From Candidatus Dadabacteria bacterium (GTDB taxonomy: Bacteria; Desulfobacterota_D; UBA1144; Nemesobacterales; Nemesobacteraceae), in NCBI GenBank assembly GCA_022826905.1, contig JAJDUA010000003.1, positions 1 to 46,288 of the forward strand: a stretch of 46,288 nucleotides of DNA, read 5' to 3'. Below, one piece after another: positions 23,970 to 33,802 of this stretch (positions are counted from its first letter, which is position 1; every line of letters begins with the position of its first letter). The notes beneath the pieces were generated by a model. That model was not told where the DNA came from, made no database searches, and worked only from the letters and a program-made list of their open reading frames with translations. The translations under genes and the position numbers were made by a program.

Positions 23970-25676
23970 ATGAAATCGAAGACAGACAAAGGTGTATCCC
24001 CGGAATCCGAGGATTTCATAAGGGCCAGAGTAAGAAGCGATCTTCAGGCCGGTATCGCAAAGCCCCTTACCCGGTTTCCGCCCGAGCCCAACGGCTATCT
24101 CCATATAGGTCATGCGAAATCCATATGTCTTAACTTCGGTATAGCCGAGGAATTCGGCGGAACATGCAACCTGCGCTTTGACGACACCAACCCCTCGAAG
24201 GAAGACATAAGATACGAAGAGGCCATCAAGGAAGACGTCAGATGGCTCGGGTTTGACTGGGGAGACAGTATCTATTACGCCTCTGATTATTTCGAGCAGC
24301 TCTATGAATATGCCCTGAGGCTGATAAGCGAGGGGAAAGCCTATGTGGACGACCTGAGCGCTGAGGAAATAAGAGAATACCGGGGAACGCTTTCGGAACC
24401 CGGCAGGGAAAGTCCTTCAAGGGAGAGATCCGTTGAGGAGAACCTGAAGCTTTTCCGGGCGATGAAAGACGGGGATTTCGACGATGGACAGTACGTGCTT
24501 CGGGCGAAAATAGACATGGCTTCAGGCAATATAAACATGCGCGACCCGGTCATGTACCGCATAATGAAGGAGTCTCACGCCCGTACCGGGGATGACTGGG
24601 CCATTTATCCAATGTATGACTGGGCCCATGGACAGAGCGACTCCATTGAGGGCATTACCCATTCGCTCTGCACCCTTGAGTTTGAGGACCACCGGCCTCT
24701 TTACGACTGGTTTATCGCCCAGCTCGGCATATATCATTCCCAGCAGATCGAGTTTGCGAGACTCAACCTCAGCTACACGGTTCTTAGCAAGAGAAACCTC
24801 ATGAAGCTGGTTTCCGAGGGATATGTAAGCGGGTGGGACGATCCTAGAATGCCCACGATCTCGGGGTTGCGCAGAAGAGGCTACACGCCTGAGTCGATAA
24901 GGGATTTCTGCCGGAAAATAGGTGTCACGAAACAGGACAGCGTGATAGACATGCAGCTTCTCGAGCACAGCGTAAGGGAATACCTTAACAAGAGGGTTCA
25001 GAGGGTTATGGCGGTGCTTGACCCGTTGAAAGTGGTAATAATTAATTATCCCGAAGGGACAGAAGAGGAACTCGAAGCAGTAAACAATCCGGAAGATCCT
25101 TCCATGGGGAAAAGAAAAGTCCCTTTCTCAAAAGAACTTTTTATTGAAAGGGATGATTTCATTGAGGACCCTCCTAAAAAGTTCTACAGGCTCTCCCCGG
25201 GTTCCGAAGTGCGCCTGCGTTACGCCTATATAGTGAGGTGCGTGGGTTTTGAGCGTGATCCGGCAACCGGAGAGGTGACCGAGGTTCACTGTGAATACGA
25301 CCCCGACACAAGAGGCGGAAGCGCGCCTGACGGGAGGAAGGTAAGAGGCACCATACACTGGGTGTGCGCGAAAAACGCCTCGAGGGTGACCGTAAGGCTC
25401 TACGACAGACTTTTCACCGTCCCAAACCCAATAGCTGACAAGCAGAGGGAATTCACCGAATTTCTAAATCCCGATTCCCTTAAGACACTAGAGAACTGCG
25501 CAGCCGAACCGGCTCTTGTGAATGTGCAAGATCCTTGGGGGATTAACTACCAGTTTGAGAGGAAAGGGTACTTTATACTTGATTCCGTGGATTCATCTCC
25601 CGGGGCTCCCGTTTTTAACAGAACAGTCTCCCTTAGGGATTCATGGAGCCGCCTGTCGGGAGGCAAAAAGGCCTGA
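23970..25676 (+). CDS. glnS: Glutaminyl-tRNA synthetase
   Basis: A class I aminoacyl-tRNA synthetase of 568 residues that charges tRNA-Gln with glutamine. The HIGH motif is in [17 protein letters not shown], followed by [13 protein letters not shown]; the KMSKS-like loop is [11 protein letters not shown]. GlnRS-specific catalytic and anticodon-binding domains follow ([16 protein letters not shown]-terminal beta-barrels to the end). ATG 23970 was chosen over an upstream TTG at 23952. Direct GlnRS, rather than the GatCAB amidation route, is found in eukaryotes and some bacterial groups. The crotonase-like gene begins 27 bases downstream. Confidence 0.96.
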   Translation: MKSKTDKGVSPESEDFIRARVRSDLQAGIAKPLTRFPPEPNGYLHIGHAKSICLNFGIAEEFGGTCNLRFDDTNPSKEDIRYEEAIKEDVRWLGFDWGDSIYYASDYFEQLYEYALRLISEGKAYVDDLSAEEIREYRGTLSEPGRESPSRERSVEENLKLFRAMKDGDFDDGQYVLRAKIDMASGNINMRDPVMYRIMKESHARTGDDWAIYPMYDWAHGQSDSIEGITHSLCTLEFEDHRPLYDWFIAQLGIYHSQQIEFARLNLSYTVLSKRNLMKLVSEGYVSGWDDPRMPTISGLRRRGYTPESIRDFCRKIGVTKQDSVIDMQLLEHSVREYLNKRVQRVMAVLDPLKVVIINYPEGTEEELEAVNNPEDPSMGKRKVPFSKELFIERDDFIEDPPKKFYRLSPGSEVRLRYAYIVRCVGFERDPATGEVTEVHCEYDPDTRGGSAPDGRKVRGTIHWVCAKNASRVTVRLYDRLFTVPNPIADKQREFTEFLNPDSLKTLENCAAEPALVNVQDPWGINYQFERKGYFILDSVDSSPGAPVFNRTVSLRDSWSRLSGGKKA

Positions 25677-25703
25677 TTCCGGCTTTCACGTGTATGGAAA
25701 AAC

Positions 25704-26489
25704 ATGGAAATTATGGGCTGGGAAATTGAAAAAATAGGTAACGTCGCGGTTGTGCACATGAACTCAAACCCGATGAACGTCATAGGCGAGAGTTTCTTCA
25801 GTGATCTTGACGAGGCTTTCACGATGCTTGAGAGCGATTACACGGAAAGCCCCGTGGTGCTTACCTCTTCTCAAAGGGCTTTTTCCGCGGGCCTTGATCT
25901 TAAATACCATCTTTCGCTTTTTGCCGCTGGGGACGAAGAGGATATCTGGCAGTGGTACAAGCGTTTTCGTGGGGCCTTGCTTCGGGTCTTTACTTATGAA
26001 AGACCTGTTGTGGCGGCGGTAAACGGTCATGCGATAGCAGGTGGGCTTATACTGGCGCTTTGCTGCGATTACAGGGTATGCGTTGATTCAGGAGCAAGAT
26101 ACGGTCTTAACGAAATCACCATAGGGTTTCCAATTCCTTCGGCGATAGCGCAGATCGTTCTTTACGTGCTGGGTACGGCAATCGCGCAGCAGGTAATGAC
26201 AACAGGTTTTCTTTACGAACCCCGCGACGCTGTCAGACTCGGCTTTTTCGATGAAAGTCGCGAAGCGGACAAGCTTCTTTCTTACTGCGTTGAGTTCGCG
26301 GGGCAATACGGTCCGTCACTTATTCCCGGTTACGCTTTCTCTAAAAGGGCTCTTCGCCGCGAGGTCGTGGCAAATATGGAAGGAGCTTGTGCCGAGGTAG
26401 ACAGGGAACTTCCGAGAATTCTGCGCAGCCCGGGGGTTTTGGAGAGCCTCGGTGCTCTGGTTGAAACTCTGGGGAAAAAGAAACAATGA
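25704..26489 (+). CDS. Enoyl-CoA hydratase/isomerase family protein
   Basis: A 261-residue crotonase-superfamily protein. The oxyanion-hole strands AFSAGLDLKYH and VNGHAIAGGLILALCCDYR are clear. The usual first catalytic Glu region reads GLNEITIGFPIPSA, which departs from true hydratases, so the reaction may be isomerisation or another crotonase chemistry. It is distinct from the hydratase at 20834. The start could also be the ATG at 25713. The gene overlaps nothing; the next gene begins 19 bases after it. Substrate unknown. Confidence 0.88.
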   Translation: MEIMGWEIEKIGNVAVVHMNSNPMNVIGESFFSDLDEAFTMLESDYTESPVVLTSSQRAFSAGLDLKYHLSLFAAGDEEDIWQWYKRFRGALLRVFTYERPVVAAVNGHAIAGGLILALCCDYRVCVDSGARYGLNEITIGFPIPSAIAQIVLYVLGTAIAQQVMTTGFLYEPRDAVRLGFFDESREADKLLSYCVEFAGQYGPSLIPGYAFSKRALRREVVANMEGACAEVDRELPRILRSPGVLESLGALVETLGKKKQ

Positions 26490-26508
26490 TAATTTTGCAG
26501 GGAGAACT

Positions 26509-26997
26509 TTGAAAGAAGTCACCGTAAGAAGAGCCACCGGCGACGATGCGGAGGGGATGGCCCTGATACTGAGAGAGATCGGCTGGTCTGAGAGAAGGAA
26601 CTCCCTTCCGATTGAGGAGGTGTCGTCTCCGATTCGGGATCTCATACTTCAAGCGGACGGAGATCCGGAAGGACACACCATGTACGTGGCCTGTGATTCC
26701 GGGGGAAGGGTTGTCGGGTTCACTACCGTTCACTGGGTACCGTTTGTTATGCTTGGAAACTATGAGGGCTATGTCTCGGATCTGTTTGTAAGTCCTTCGG
26801 CAAGCGGAATGGGGGCGGGGAGTCGCCTTATCGAGGCAGTTATGGAAGAGGGCAGAAAAAGGGATGTTTACCGTCTGATGGTGACCAACGGCAAGGACAA
26901 GCCGTCCTATCTGCGGGGCTTTTACAGAAAAAAGGGGTGGACGGAACGGCCGAAGGTTGCTAACTTTACCTACTACTACAAGGAGCCTTGGTCGTAG
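26509..26997 (+). CDS. GNAT-family N-acetyltransferase
   Basis: A GNAT protein of about 162 residues. The acetyl-CoA loop is VSDLFVSPSASGMGAGSRLIEAVMEEG, with the motif A signature split around SGMGAG. The C-terminal LRGFYRKKGWTERP is the usual beta5-alpha4 region. I start at TTG 26509, which has AGGGAG 4 bases upstream; the open frame extends upstream into the crotonase gene but without a ribosome binding site. The acceptor substrate (small molecule or protein N-terminus) cannot be told. Confidence 0.8.
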   Translation: MKEVTVRRATGDDAEGMALILREIGWSERRNSLPIEEVSSPIRDLILQADGDPEGHTMYVACDSGGRVVGFTTVHWVPFVMLGNYEGYVSDLFVSPSASGMGAGSRLIEAVMEEGRKRDVYRLMVTNGKDKPSYLRGFYRKKGWTERPKVANFTYYYKEPWS

Positions 26998-27046
26998 CCT
27001 TGTAGGTGGAAGCCATCAAAAACCCGGAAACGGACTTTAACCGAAA

Positions 27047-27913
27047 ATGGAAAAACAGGAAGAAGCAATTCTGCTGGTGCACTCCCCAGATCGTCCCGGT
27101 CTGGTTCACGCGGTCACAGACTTTATATTCAAATACAGAGGTAATATCCACGCGCTGCAGCATTGCGTTGATACGGCCGACATGGTGACCTTTATTCGGG
27201 CCAAGTGGGGGATGGACGGCTTTACTCTCTGCCGCGAGGAGACGGAGAAACTCTTCCGTGAGAATGTGGCGCGGAAATTCAACATGAAATTCGAGGTTTT
27301 CTTTACGGGAGACATGCCGCGCATGGCGGTTTTCGTTTCCAAACTTCCCCACTGTCTCTCGGACATAATTTACAGACTCCGCGCTAGGGAATGGAACGTT
27401 GAGATGCCTCTTGTGATAAGTAATCATCCGGATCTCAGGGATGTGGCAGGTCTTCATGGAGCGGATTTCTACGTGTTTGAAGACGTAAAGGACAATAGGG
27501 AAGAAGTGGAGGCAAGGCAACTTGAGCTTCTTCGCCGCTACGATGTCGATTTCATAGTGCTTGCAAGGTATATGCAGATTCTTACCGGGAATTTCGTATC
27601 GCATTACCCCCACCAAATAATCAATATTCACCATTCGTTTCTTCCTGCCTTTCCTGGTGCGCGCCCTTATCACTCCGCGTATGAAAGAGGGGTTAAAGTG
27701 GTCGGAGCAACTTGTCATTACGTAACTGAGCAACTCGATTCAGGACCCATAATAGAGCAGGATGTCATAAAGGTTAATTATGATGATTCGATAGACGACC
27801 TTATAAGAAAGGGGCAGGATCTTGAGAAGCTGGTTCTTTCAAACGCGATCTGGTCCCATATAAACCGGGAGATTCTGATTTACAAAGACAGGACAATCGT
27901 ATTCAATAAATAG
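27047..27913 (+). CDS. purU: Formyltetrahydrofolate deformylase
   Basis: A 288-residue enzyme that hydrolyses 10-formyl-THF to THF and formate, balancing one-carbon pools. An N-terminal ACT domain (about 5-80, HSPDRPGLVHAVTDFIF) binds a regulatory ligand in known members. The C-terminal formyltransferase fold carries NIHHSFLPAFPGARPY with the catalytic His, and QLDSGPIIEQD with the catalytic Asp. Length matches the family. The gene is in a co-directional run with GNAT and MoxR genes but has no functional tie to them that I can see. Confidence 0.95.
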   Translation: MEKQEEAILLVHSPDRPGLVHAVTDFIFKYRGNIHALQHCVDTADMVTFIRAKWGMDGFTLCREETEKLFRENVARKFNMKFEVFFTGDMPRMAVFVSKLPHCLSDIIYRLRAREWNVEMPLVISNHPDLRDVAGLHGADFYVFEDVKDNREEVEARQLELLRRYDVDFIVLARYMQILTGNFVSHYPHQIINIHHSFLPAFPGARPYHSAYERGVKVVGATCHYVTEQLDSGPIIEQDVIKVNYDDSIDDLIRKGQDLEKLVLSNAIWSHINREILIYKDRTIVFNK

Positions 27914-27949
27914 AGGGAGTTTTTGCGATTCCTCTCGGGTGGGTGAAAA

Positions 27950-28786
27950 ATGAAGTTCAAAGGCACAAACGATTACATAGCTACAAAAGACTTAGCCGTG
28001 GCCGTTAATGCGGCCATTACGCTTGAGCGTCCGCTCCTTGTTAAGGGCGAACCGGGAACGGGAAAGACTATGCTTGCGTTTGAGGTCGCAAAAGCTCTTG
28101 GAAAGTTCCTCATAACCTGGCACATAAAGTCCACCACAACTGCCCAGCAGGGTCTCTACGAATACGACGCCGTTGCCAGGCTTCGCGACTCTCAGCTCGG
28201 AGATGAGAGGGTGAACGATATCTCAAACTACATAAAGAAAGGAAAGCTGTGGGAGGCTTTTGAGAGTCCTGAGCAGGTAGTACTTCTGATTGACGAAATA
28301 GACAAGGCGGACATAGAGTTTCCAAACGATCTTCTTTTGGAACTAGACAGGATGGAGTTTTACTGCTACGAACTCAGAAAAACCGTAAGAGCGGTTAAAA
28401 GAGTCATAGTGATAATCACCTCAAATAACGAGAAAGAACTTCCGGATGCTTTTTTGAGAAGGTGCTTTTTTCACTACATAGCTTTTCCCGACCGCAATAC
28501 TCTTGAGAAAATAGTTAAGGTGCATTACCCCGATCTTGAGCGCAAGCTCATGGATAATGCGCTCACCCTCTTTTATTCCGTAAGGGAAATCGACGGTCTT
28601 AAGAAAAAACCCTCCACGAGCGAACTTATAGACTGGATAAAACTACTTGCGGCCGATCGCGTGGCCGCGGGCGAACTCCCGGGAGTGGATATTGAAGAGA
28701 GCCTTCCGCCTTACTCGGGTGCGCTTATCAAGAACGAGGCGGACTACGAGATGCTCGAGGCGATCAGGCGAAGATTCAGAAGGTAG
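27950..28786 (+). CDS. MoxR-family AAA+ ATPase
   Basis: A 278-residue AAA+ chaperone. Walker A is GEPGTGKTMLAFEVA and Walker B is LLIDEIDKADIEFPNDLL; sensor segments IITSNNEKELPDAFLRRCFF and a C-terminal lid follow. MoxR ATPases act with VWA-domain partners to remodel or mature protein complexes. The partner here is the next gene, 11 bases downstream. The pair resembles CoxD/CoxE of CO-dehydrogenase clusters, but no cox structural genes are near, so the client is unknown. Confidence 0.93.
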   Translation: MKFKGTNDYIATKDLAVAVNAAITLERPLLVKGEPGTGKTMLAFEVAKALGKFLITWHIKSTTTAQQGLYEYDAVARLRDSQLGDERVNDISNYIKKGKLWEAFESPEQVVLLIDEIDKADIEFPNDLLLELDRMEFYCYELRKTVRAVKRVIVIITSNNEKELPDAFLRRCFFHYIAFPDRNTLEKIVKVHYPDLERKLMDNALTLFYSVREIDGLKKKPSTSELIDWIKLLAADRVAAGELPGVDIEESLPPYSGALIKNEADYEMLEAIRRRFRR

Positions 28787-28797
28787 GGGATAAGTTC

Positions 28798-30012
28798 ATG
28801 TTCCTTGATTTTTTCCTGCTGCTTAAAAACGACGGATTTCCCGTCACCCTAAAAGAGTATCTTACTTTTCTCGAAGCTCTTGACCGCGACGTGATCGATT
28901 ACGACACGACCGACTTTTACTATCTTGCCCGTTGTGTGATGGTGAAGGACGAGCGGCACCTCGACAGGTTCGACAGGCTTTTTTCCGCTTACTTCAGGGG
29001 AGCTCAGCTTGCCGATACCGAGCAGTTTATGCAGATTCCGCTTGAGTGGCTGCGCAAAAACTTCGAGAATGTCCTCTCCGAAGAGGATAAGCGGATGATC
29101 CGTTCCATGGGCGGGCTTGAAGAATTAATGGATAGGCTGAGGGAGATTTTCGAGAGACAGGAAAAACGCCATCAAGGCGGAAGCAGATGGATAGGCACGG
29201 GCGGCGCTTCTCCCTACGGAGCGTATGGTTACAATCCCGCCGGTGTTCGAATAGGGCAGGACAGGGGCAGGCAGAGGCGAGCTGTCAAGGTGTGGGATAA
29301 AAGAGAGTTTCGCGATCTTGACGATTCGGTGGAATTAAACGTGAGGAACATGAAAATGGCCTTGAGAAAGCTTAGGGTTCTCACGAGAGAGGGGGTGGGG
29401 GAGGAGCTTGACATTGAGAAGACGATCGACAGGACTTCAAAAAATGCTGGGCTGCTTGACCTTGAATTTGTTCCCTCGCGCAAGAACAACGTCAAGGTTC
29501 TTATGTTCTTTGATGTCGGAGGTTCAATGGAAGATCATGTTGAGCTTTGCTCGAGACTTTTCTCTGCTGCCAAGCATGAGTTCAAGCACCTTGAATTCTA
29601 TTACTTTCACAACTGCATATACGAGGCCGTATGGAAAAACAATGCAAGACGCTTCAGCGAGAGGATTCCCACCTTCTCGGTGCTCAACAAATACAACGGC
29701 GATTACAAGTGCATTATAGTCGGTGACGCCTCCATGTCCCCATGGGAACTTGTCTATCCCAACGGAAGCGTTGAACACAATAACGATGAGCCGGGCCTTA
29801 TGTGGCTTAACAGGGTAAAGGCGAAATATCCTTTTACAGTGTGGCTTAATCCCGTGCCGCGAGATGAATGGAAGTGGACTGAAAGTATAGGCATGCTGAA
29901 CGATTTTTACGAGGGCAACATGTTTCCCCTTACGCTCTCGGGCATAAAGGATGCTATTCTGACTCTCAAGCGGCGCCCCGGCTACCACGGTGAGTCGAGA
30001 CTCCCGGCGTGA
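28798..30012 (+). CDS. CoxE-like VWA-domain protein
   Basis: A 404-residue partner of the MoxR ATPase. The N-terminal region FLDFFLLLKNDGFPVTLKEYL is typical of CoxE/VWA-CoxE proteins. The VWA domain has VLMFFDVGGSMEDHVEL; the metal-site motif is D-x-G-G-S instead of the common D-x-S-x-S, so metal binding may be altered. The C-terminal LNPVPRDEWKWTESIGML is also a family hallmark. The stop codon overlaps the GTG start of the PhzF-like gene by the GTGA tetranucleotide, so translation is coupled. Confidence 0.9.
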   Translation: MFLDFFLLLKNDGFPVTLKEYLTFLEALDRDVIDYDTTDFYYLARCVMVKDERHLDRFDRLFSAYFRGAQLADTEQFMQIPLEWLRKNFENVLSEEDKRMIRSMGGLEELMDRLREIFERQEKRHQGGSRWIGTGGASPYGAYGYNPAGVRIGQDRGRQRRAVKVWDKREFRDLDDSVELNVRNMKMALRKLRVLTREGVGEELDIEKTIDRTSKNAGLLDLEFVPSRKNNVKVLMFFDVGGSMEDHVELCSRLFSAAKHEFKHLEFYYFHNCIYEAVWKNNARRFSERIPTFSVLNKYNGDYKCIIVGDASMSPWELVYPNGSVEHNNDEPGLMWLNRVKAKYPFTVWLNPVPRDEWKWTESIGMLNDFYEGNMFPLTLSGIKDAILTLKRRPGYHGESRLPA

Positions 30013-30803
30013 TTAGGGTATACGCCGTTGATGCTTTTACCGACGGGCCGAATTCCGGGAATCCGGCTGCCGTGTGCATCCTTGAAAAAGAAATACCGGA
30101 TCGGACAAAACAAAAAATCGCTTCCCGGATAGATCTCCCGGAGACAGCTTTTTTGCTCAAGAGAAAAGGTGTCTTTGAACTCAGATGGTTTACTCCCAAG
30201 ATGGAAGTTGACCTTTGCGGACACGCTACCCTTGCAAGTGCTCATATCCTTTTCACTCTCGGCATACTTCCCGATATGGAAGATGCCGTGTTTTCTACAA
30301 AAAGCGGGGTTCTTACCGCGAGGAGAAAAGGCGATCTCATAGAGATGGATTTTCCCTCGGAGGATCCTTGGGAAGTTGAGATGCCGGAGGAGTTGCCTAT
30401 GGCGATTTCCCAGACCCCTCTCTACGTGGGCAGAAACCGTTTTGATTACATAGCTCTTTACGAGAGTGAAGATACGGTTAGAAGCGTTGTACCGGAACTT
30501 GCCCACATCAGGAGACTTGATTCCAGGGGATTTATAATAACGAGCGTCTCAAGTTCTCATCGCTACGATTTCGTATCGCGTTTTTTCGCTCCTAACGCCG
30601 GTATAGAGGAAGATCCAGTTACGGGGTCTGCTCATTGCTGTCTTTGTCCTTTCTGGAGCCGCAGGCTCGGGAAAAAAGAACTCACGGGCTATCAGGCGTC
30701 AGAAAGGGGCGGCCTTGTTCATACGAGGCTTCTTGAGGAAAGAGTTTTTTTGTCGGGGAAGGCGATTATTGAGGGAAGCTTCAAACTCAGTCCAGAGTCG
30801 TAA
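30009..30803 (+). CDS. PhzF-family isomerase-like protein
   Basis: A 264-residue member of the PhzF/diaminopimelate-epimerase fold family. Hallmarks are DAFTDGPNSGNPAAVCIL near the N-terminus, DLPETAFL with the catalytic Glu, DLCGHATLASAHILF, and AGIEEDPVTGSAHCCL in the C-terminal half. Members isomerise small molecules; most have unknown substrates, and there is no phenazine pathway here. The start is GTG 30009 overlapping the upstream stop. The region after its stop is 76 bases and leads into tRNA-Cys. Confidence 0.92.
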   Translation: MIRVYAVDAFTDGPNSGNPAAVCILEKEIPDRTKQKIASRIDLPETAFLLKRKGVFELRWFTPKMEVDLCGHATLASAHILFTLGILPDMEDAVFSTKSGVLTARRKGDLIEMDFPSEDPWEVEMPEELPMAISQTPLYVGRNRFDYIALYESEDTVRSVVPELAHIRRLDSRGFIITSVSSSHRYDFVSRFFAPNAGIEEDPVTGSAHCCLCPFWSRRLGKKELTGYQASERGGLVHTRLLEERVFLSGKAIIEGSFKLSPES

Positions 30804-30879
30804 GGGAAACTGTATATGCCGCTTTTCAGGATTCACAAAACTTTTTTTTTCGGTAAAATTCAGAGTTGAATATTACAGA

Positions 30880-30954
30880 GGCGGCGTAGCCAAGAGGTAA
30901 GGCAACGGTCTGCAAAACCGTCATACCCCGGTTCGATTCCGGGCGCCGCCTCCA
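30880..30954 (+). tRNA. tRNA-Cys (anticodon GCA)
   Basis: A complete cloverleaf. Acceptor GGCGGCG pairs with CGCCGCC, the anticodon stem ACGGT/ACCGT encloses CTGCAAA with anticodon GCA, and the T-arm CCCGG-TTCGATT-CCGGG is perfect. The 3' CCA is encoded (30952-30954). Confidence 0.97.
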
Positions 30955-30978
30955 GTTCTGAACTCCGTTCAGCGTAAT

Positions 30979-31063
30979 GCCCGGGTGGCGGAATTGGTAG
31001 ACGCAAGGGACTTAAAATCCCTCGGGAGTATCTCCCGTGCCGGTTCGAGTCCGGCCCTGGGCA
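30979..31063 (+). tRNA. tRNA-Leu (anticodon UAA)
   Basis: A class II tRNA of 85 bases with acceptor GCCCGGG/CCTGGGC (one G-T pair), anticodon stem AGGGA/TCCCT around CTTAAAA (anticodon TAA) and a long variable arm (CGGGAGTATCTCCCG). The T-arm is CCGG-TTCGAGT-CCGG. CCA is not encoded. It is 24 bases after tRNA-Cys, probably on the same transcript. Confidence 0.96.
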
Positions 31064-31164
31064 TTTTTCTAACAAATTCCGAAACAGGTGTGTTAAAATG
31101 GACGGTGTTATTTAATGGGTAGTGCTGGTTACGACGAACGGCTGATTTTAAGGAGGTTTTGGAG

Positions 31165-33576
31165 ATGAATTTTAGAACTCAGTTTAGTGCAGTTGTTTTT
31201 GCATTTGTTTTCTTGTTTGCCTTGGCTTTTTCCTTGGATGTGGTTGCGCAGGAAGGCCAGGATTCCGAATCCAAAAACAAGGGAAGTCTCAGTGCGTTAG
31301 AAGATGGCAGTTACACGCTTCGGAAAATGCTTGTGACCGCTACCAAGCGTGTTCAGCTTGCCCAAGACGTACCTTTTTCCCTGAATGTCCAGTCAGAAGA
31401 AGATATAAAACGCCTTAACACCACGAACCTGGAAGATCTTTCCCGTAACGTTGCCGGACTTTCCATACAGAACCTCGGACCGGGCCAAAGCGTAGTCACA
31501 ATCCGCGGCATTTCTTCCGGACAGATAGTGCGGGACCAGCCCGGCGTAAAGGAGCAAGTTGGCGTGTATCTTGACGAGACTCCTATATCACTGTCGCTTT
31601 TCACTCCTGACATCGATCTCTTCGATCTTAATCGTGTAGAGACCTTGAGAGGACCGCAGGGAACGCTCTTCGGATCAGGATCGATCGGCGGTACCGTTCG
31701 CTATATAACCAACCAGCCCCAGCTAGGCGTAAACGAAGTCAAAGTCGAAGTTGACGGAAATTATCTTGATGAAGGATCGGCGGGAGGCCATCTTAAAACT
31801 GCTCTCAATGTTCCCCTGGGTGAGGATGCGGCCGTTCGCCTGGTCGCTTACGGCACCAGATACGGCGGTTTCATCGATGCGCAAAAGGAAGGGGGTGTTC
31901 TTGATGAAGATGTAAACGACGGCACCCGTCACGGCGGACGTATTTCCCTTTTATGGGAGCCAACAGAAAGTTTGTCCATTACCCCGCGAGTTATATATCA
32001 GAACATTGATCTTGGAGGCTTTAACCGCGACGAGGTGTTTAACCTTTTTGCAAACCCCTATACTGTTCCCCCGACTCCGCTTGGTGATAGAGAGCAGTTC
32101 TTGCTGCTTGACGAGGCTTTTGAGGATGAAACTCTGATTTTTGACACCGTGGTGAATTGGAGCGTTGAAGACTTCTTTGACGTTACGTACTCTGTAAGCT
32201 ATATAAATCGCGATCTTCTTGTAAGTCGTGATGCGAGTGCCCTTACCGGTAGTGTGAGCGTGGACCTTGGATTTGCAGAGGATCAAGTGGCAAACCCATC
32301 CAATCTGCGTGACACTACCGACCTTGAACAGATAACCCATGAACTTCGCTTGAGTTCAGGCGATGACGGCGCATTTCAGTGGCTTGCAGGTGTCTTCTAC
32401 TCCGACGTGGAGCGTGATTATTCTCAGCGTTTGCCGACTCCAGGGTATGATGCGTTATTTATACCTTCGGCTGACACCAACTTCCCCGATGCAGTGGATT
32501 CGCCTTACAGTTCCGATTTGACCTATGATTTAAGGCAGATCGCGCTTTTCGGCGAGGCGACCTATAAGCTGCTTGACCGTCTTGGCTTGACGGCGGGTTT
32601 GCGCTGGTATGACTGGGAAGAGGACAAGACTTTCAGGTCCGGTGGAGGTTTCTCGAATGCCGATGCTCAGAATCAGGACATTACAGTTTCCTCCGACGGA
32701 TTCACGCCTAGGTTCATGGTGAGCTACGATGCTAATGATAACGTTACTGTGAATGCCCAGGTTTCCCGGGGATTTCGTCTCGGCGGAGTTAATGACCCGC
32801 TTAACCAGCTGCTTTGCAGAGATGCCTATGATACTTTCAGGGGGTATCAGGAGTTTGAGGATGAGACTCTCTGGAATTACGAGGTTGGGTTTAAGTCAGC
32901 CTTTGAGAGTGTTACATTCAACGGCTCGATTTTTTATACCGATATTGAGAATCTGGGTGTAAACGTTGATGCGGGACCCTGCTCTTCTAGGGTTACGATC
33001 AGCGTGCCTGAATCTCACACTACGGGAGCGGAGCTTGAACTGTCTATTCAACCGACAAGATCTTTGTTGCTTGCTTTTGCCGGAAGCTATTTAGAAGCAG
33101 AGTTTGATTCCACTATTAGGACGGCAGATGGGGATGCGGTTGAGGGGATAGAGGATGGTAACCGCATCCCTTCTGTTCCAGACTGGCAGCTCTCAGGGTC
33201 CGCCACTTACACTTTGCCGGGTATTCTGAGTGCCGGGGAAAGCTTTCTCTCGGCTTCATGGCAGTTTGTAGGCGACAGCATCACGCAATCAGGCGATCAG
33301 ATTCCCGGCAGGGGAATTTTTGAACATGGATTGTCCTATAGGGGTGCTTCTGCCGATGAGGCAACGGAAGTTGATCTGCTGCTTGATTCATACCACCTGT
33401 TTAACCTTTCTGCGGGCTTGGTATATGACAATATCGAGTTTACTGCTTACATAAAGAATATTACGGATGAAAACGTTAAGCTTTCGTTTGACCGCGAGCG
33501 GGGAGGAAGGGCGCGTCTTGCGTATAGGGTTGGCGATCCACGCACTTTCGGAATTGTAACGCGTATGCGTTTCTGA
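31165..33576 (+). CDS. TonB-dependent outer-membrane receptor
   Basis: An 803-residue receptor. The signal peptide ends at VVAQ (about residue 28). A TonB-box-like stretch KMLVTATK precedes the plug domain, which has LEDLSRNVAGLSIQNLGP and the hallmark LRGPQGTLFGSGSIGGTVRY. A 22-strand-type barrel follows and ends with TRMRF (C-terminal Phe). ATG 31165 has AAGGAGG 8 bases upstream. Such receptors import siderophores, vitamins, glycans or other scarce solutes; the ligand is not evident. It is monocistronic here, with tRNAs before it and an oppositely oriented operon after it. No tonB or exbBD genes are in the window. Confidence 0.95.
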   Translation: MNFRTQFSAVVFAFVFLFALAFSLDVVAQEGQDSESKNKGSLSALEDGSYTLRKMLVTATKRVQLAQDVPFSLNVQSEEDIKRLNTTNLEDLSRNVAGLSIQNLGPGQSVVTIRGISSGQIVRDQPGVKEQVGVYLDETPISLSLFTPDIDLFDLNRVETLRGPQGTLFGSGSIGGTVRYITNQPQLGVNEVKVEVDGNYLDEGSAGGHLKTALNVPLGEDAAVRLVAYGTRYGGFIDAQKEGGVLDEDVNDGTRHGGRISLLWEPTESLSITPRVIYQNIDLGGFNRDEVFNLFANPYTVPPTPLGDREQFLLLDEAFEDETLIFDTVVNWSVEDFFDVTYSVSYINRDLLVSRDASALTGSVSVDLGFAEDQVANPSNLRDTTDLEQITHELRLSSGDDGAFQWLAGVFYSDVERDYSQRLPTPGYDALFIPSADTNFPDAVDSPYSSDLTYDLRQIALFGEATYKLLDRLGLTAGLRWYDWEEDKTFRSGGGFSNADAQNQDITVSSDGFTPRFMVSYDANDNVTVNAQVSRGFRLGGVNDPLNQLLCRDAYDTFRGYQEFEDETLWNYEVGFKSAFESVTFNGSIFYTDIENLGVNVDAGPCSSRVTISVPESHTTGAELELSIQPTRSLLLAFAGSYLEAEFDSTIRTADGDAVEGIEDGNRIPSVPDWQLSGSATYTLPGILSAGESFLSASWQFVGDSITQSGDQIPGRGIFEHGLSYRGASADEATEVDLLLDSYHLFNLSAGLVYDNIEFTAYIKNITDENVKLSFDRERGGRARLAYRVGDPRTFGIVTRMRF

Positions 33577-33802
33577 TGAAGTTATATGGGTAGATCGGTT
33601 TAAAGAACAAGATTTTTAACTTGCAATTGTGGCATTTGATTCCATGATTGCAAGGTTATGTGACCGATACCAAGAAGAACATCTGACGTGCGGTCTTCAT
33701 GCGGATTGTGCAATTGTTGAATATAAGTGTGGAGCAGTTTTTCCAAATCGCACTTCGTGGGGTTGGCACGGCGGGTTGCTGTGCCATCAGGTTGATTGTT
33801 AT
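33577..33802. other. Convergent intergenic region, no gene supported
   Basis: The 226 bases lie between the TonB receptor (plus) and the small acidic gene (minus). A plus-strand frame at 33629-33949 runs through but is antisense to the acidic gene in its second half and has no ribosome binding site. No clear terminator hairpin is visible. Confidence 0.4.

Noticed and set aside
26966-27733. 255-codon minus-strand ORF
   Set aside because: Antisense shadow of purU.
27950-30012. MoxR/CoxE as part of a CO dehydrogenase cluster
   Set aside because: No coxSLM or other cox genes are in the window; the pair is common outside CO metabolism.
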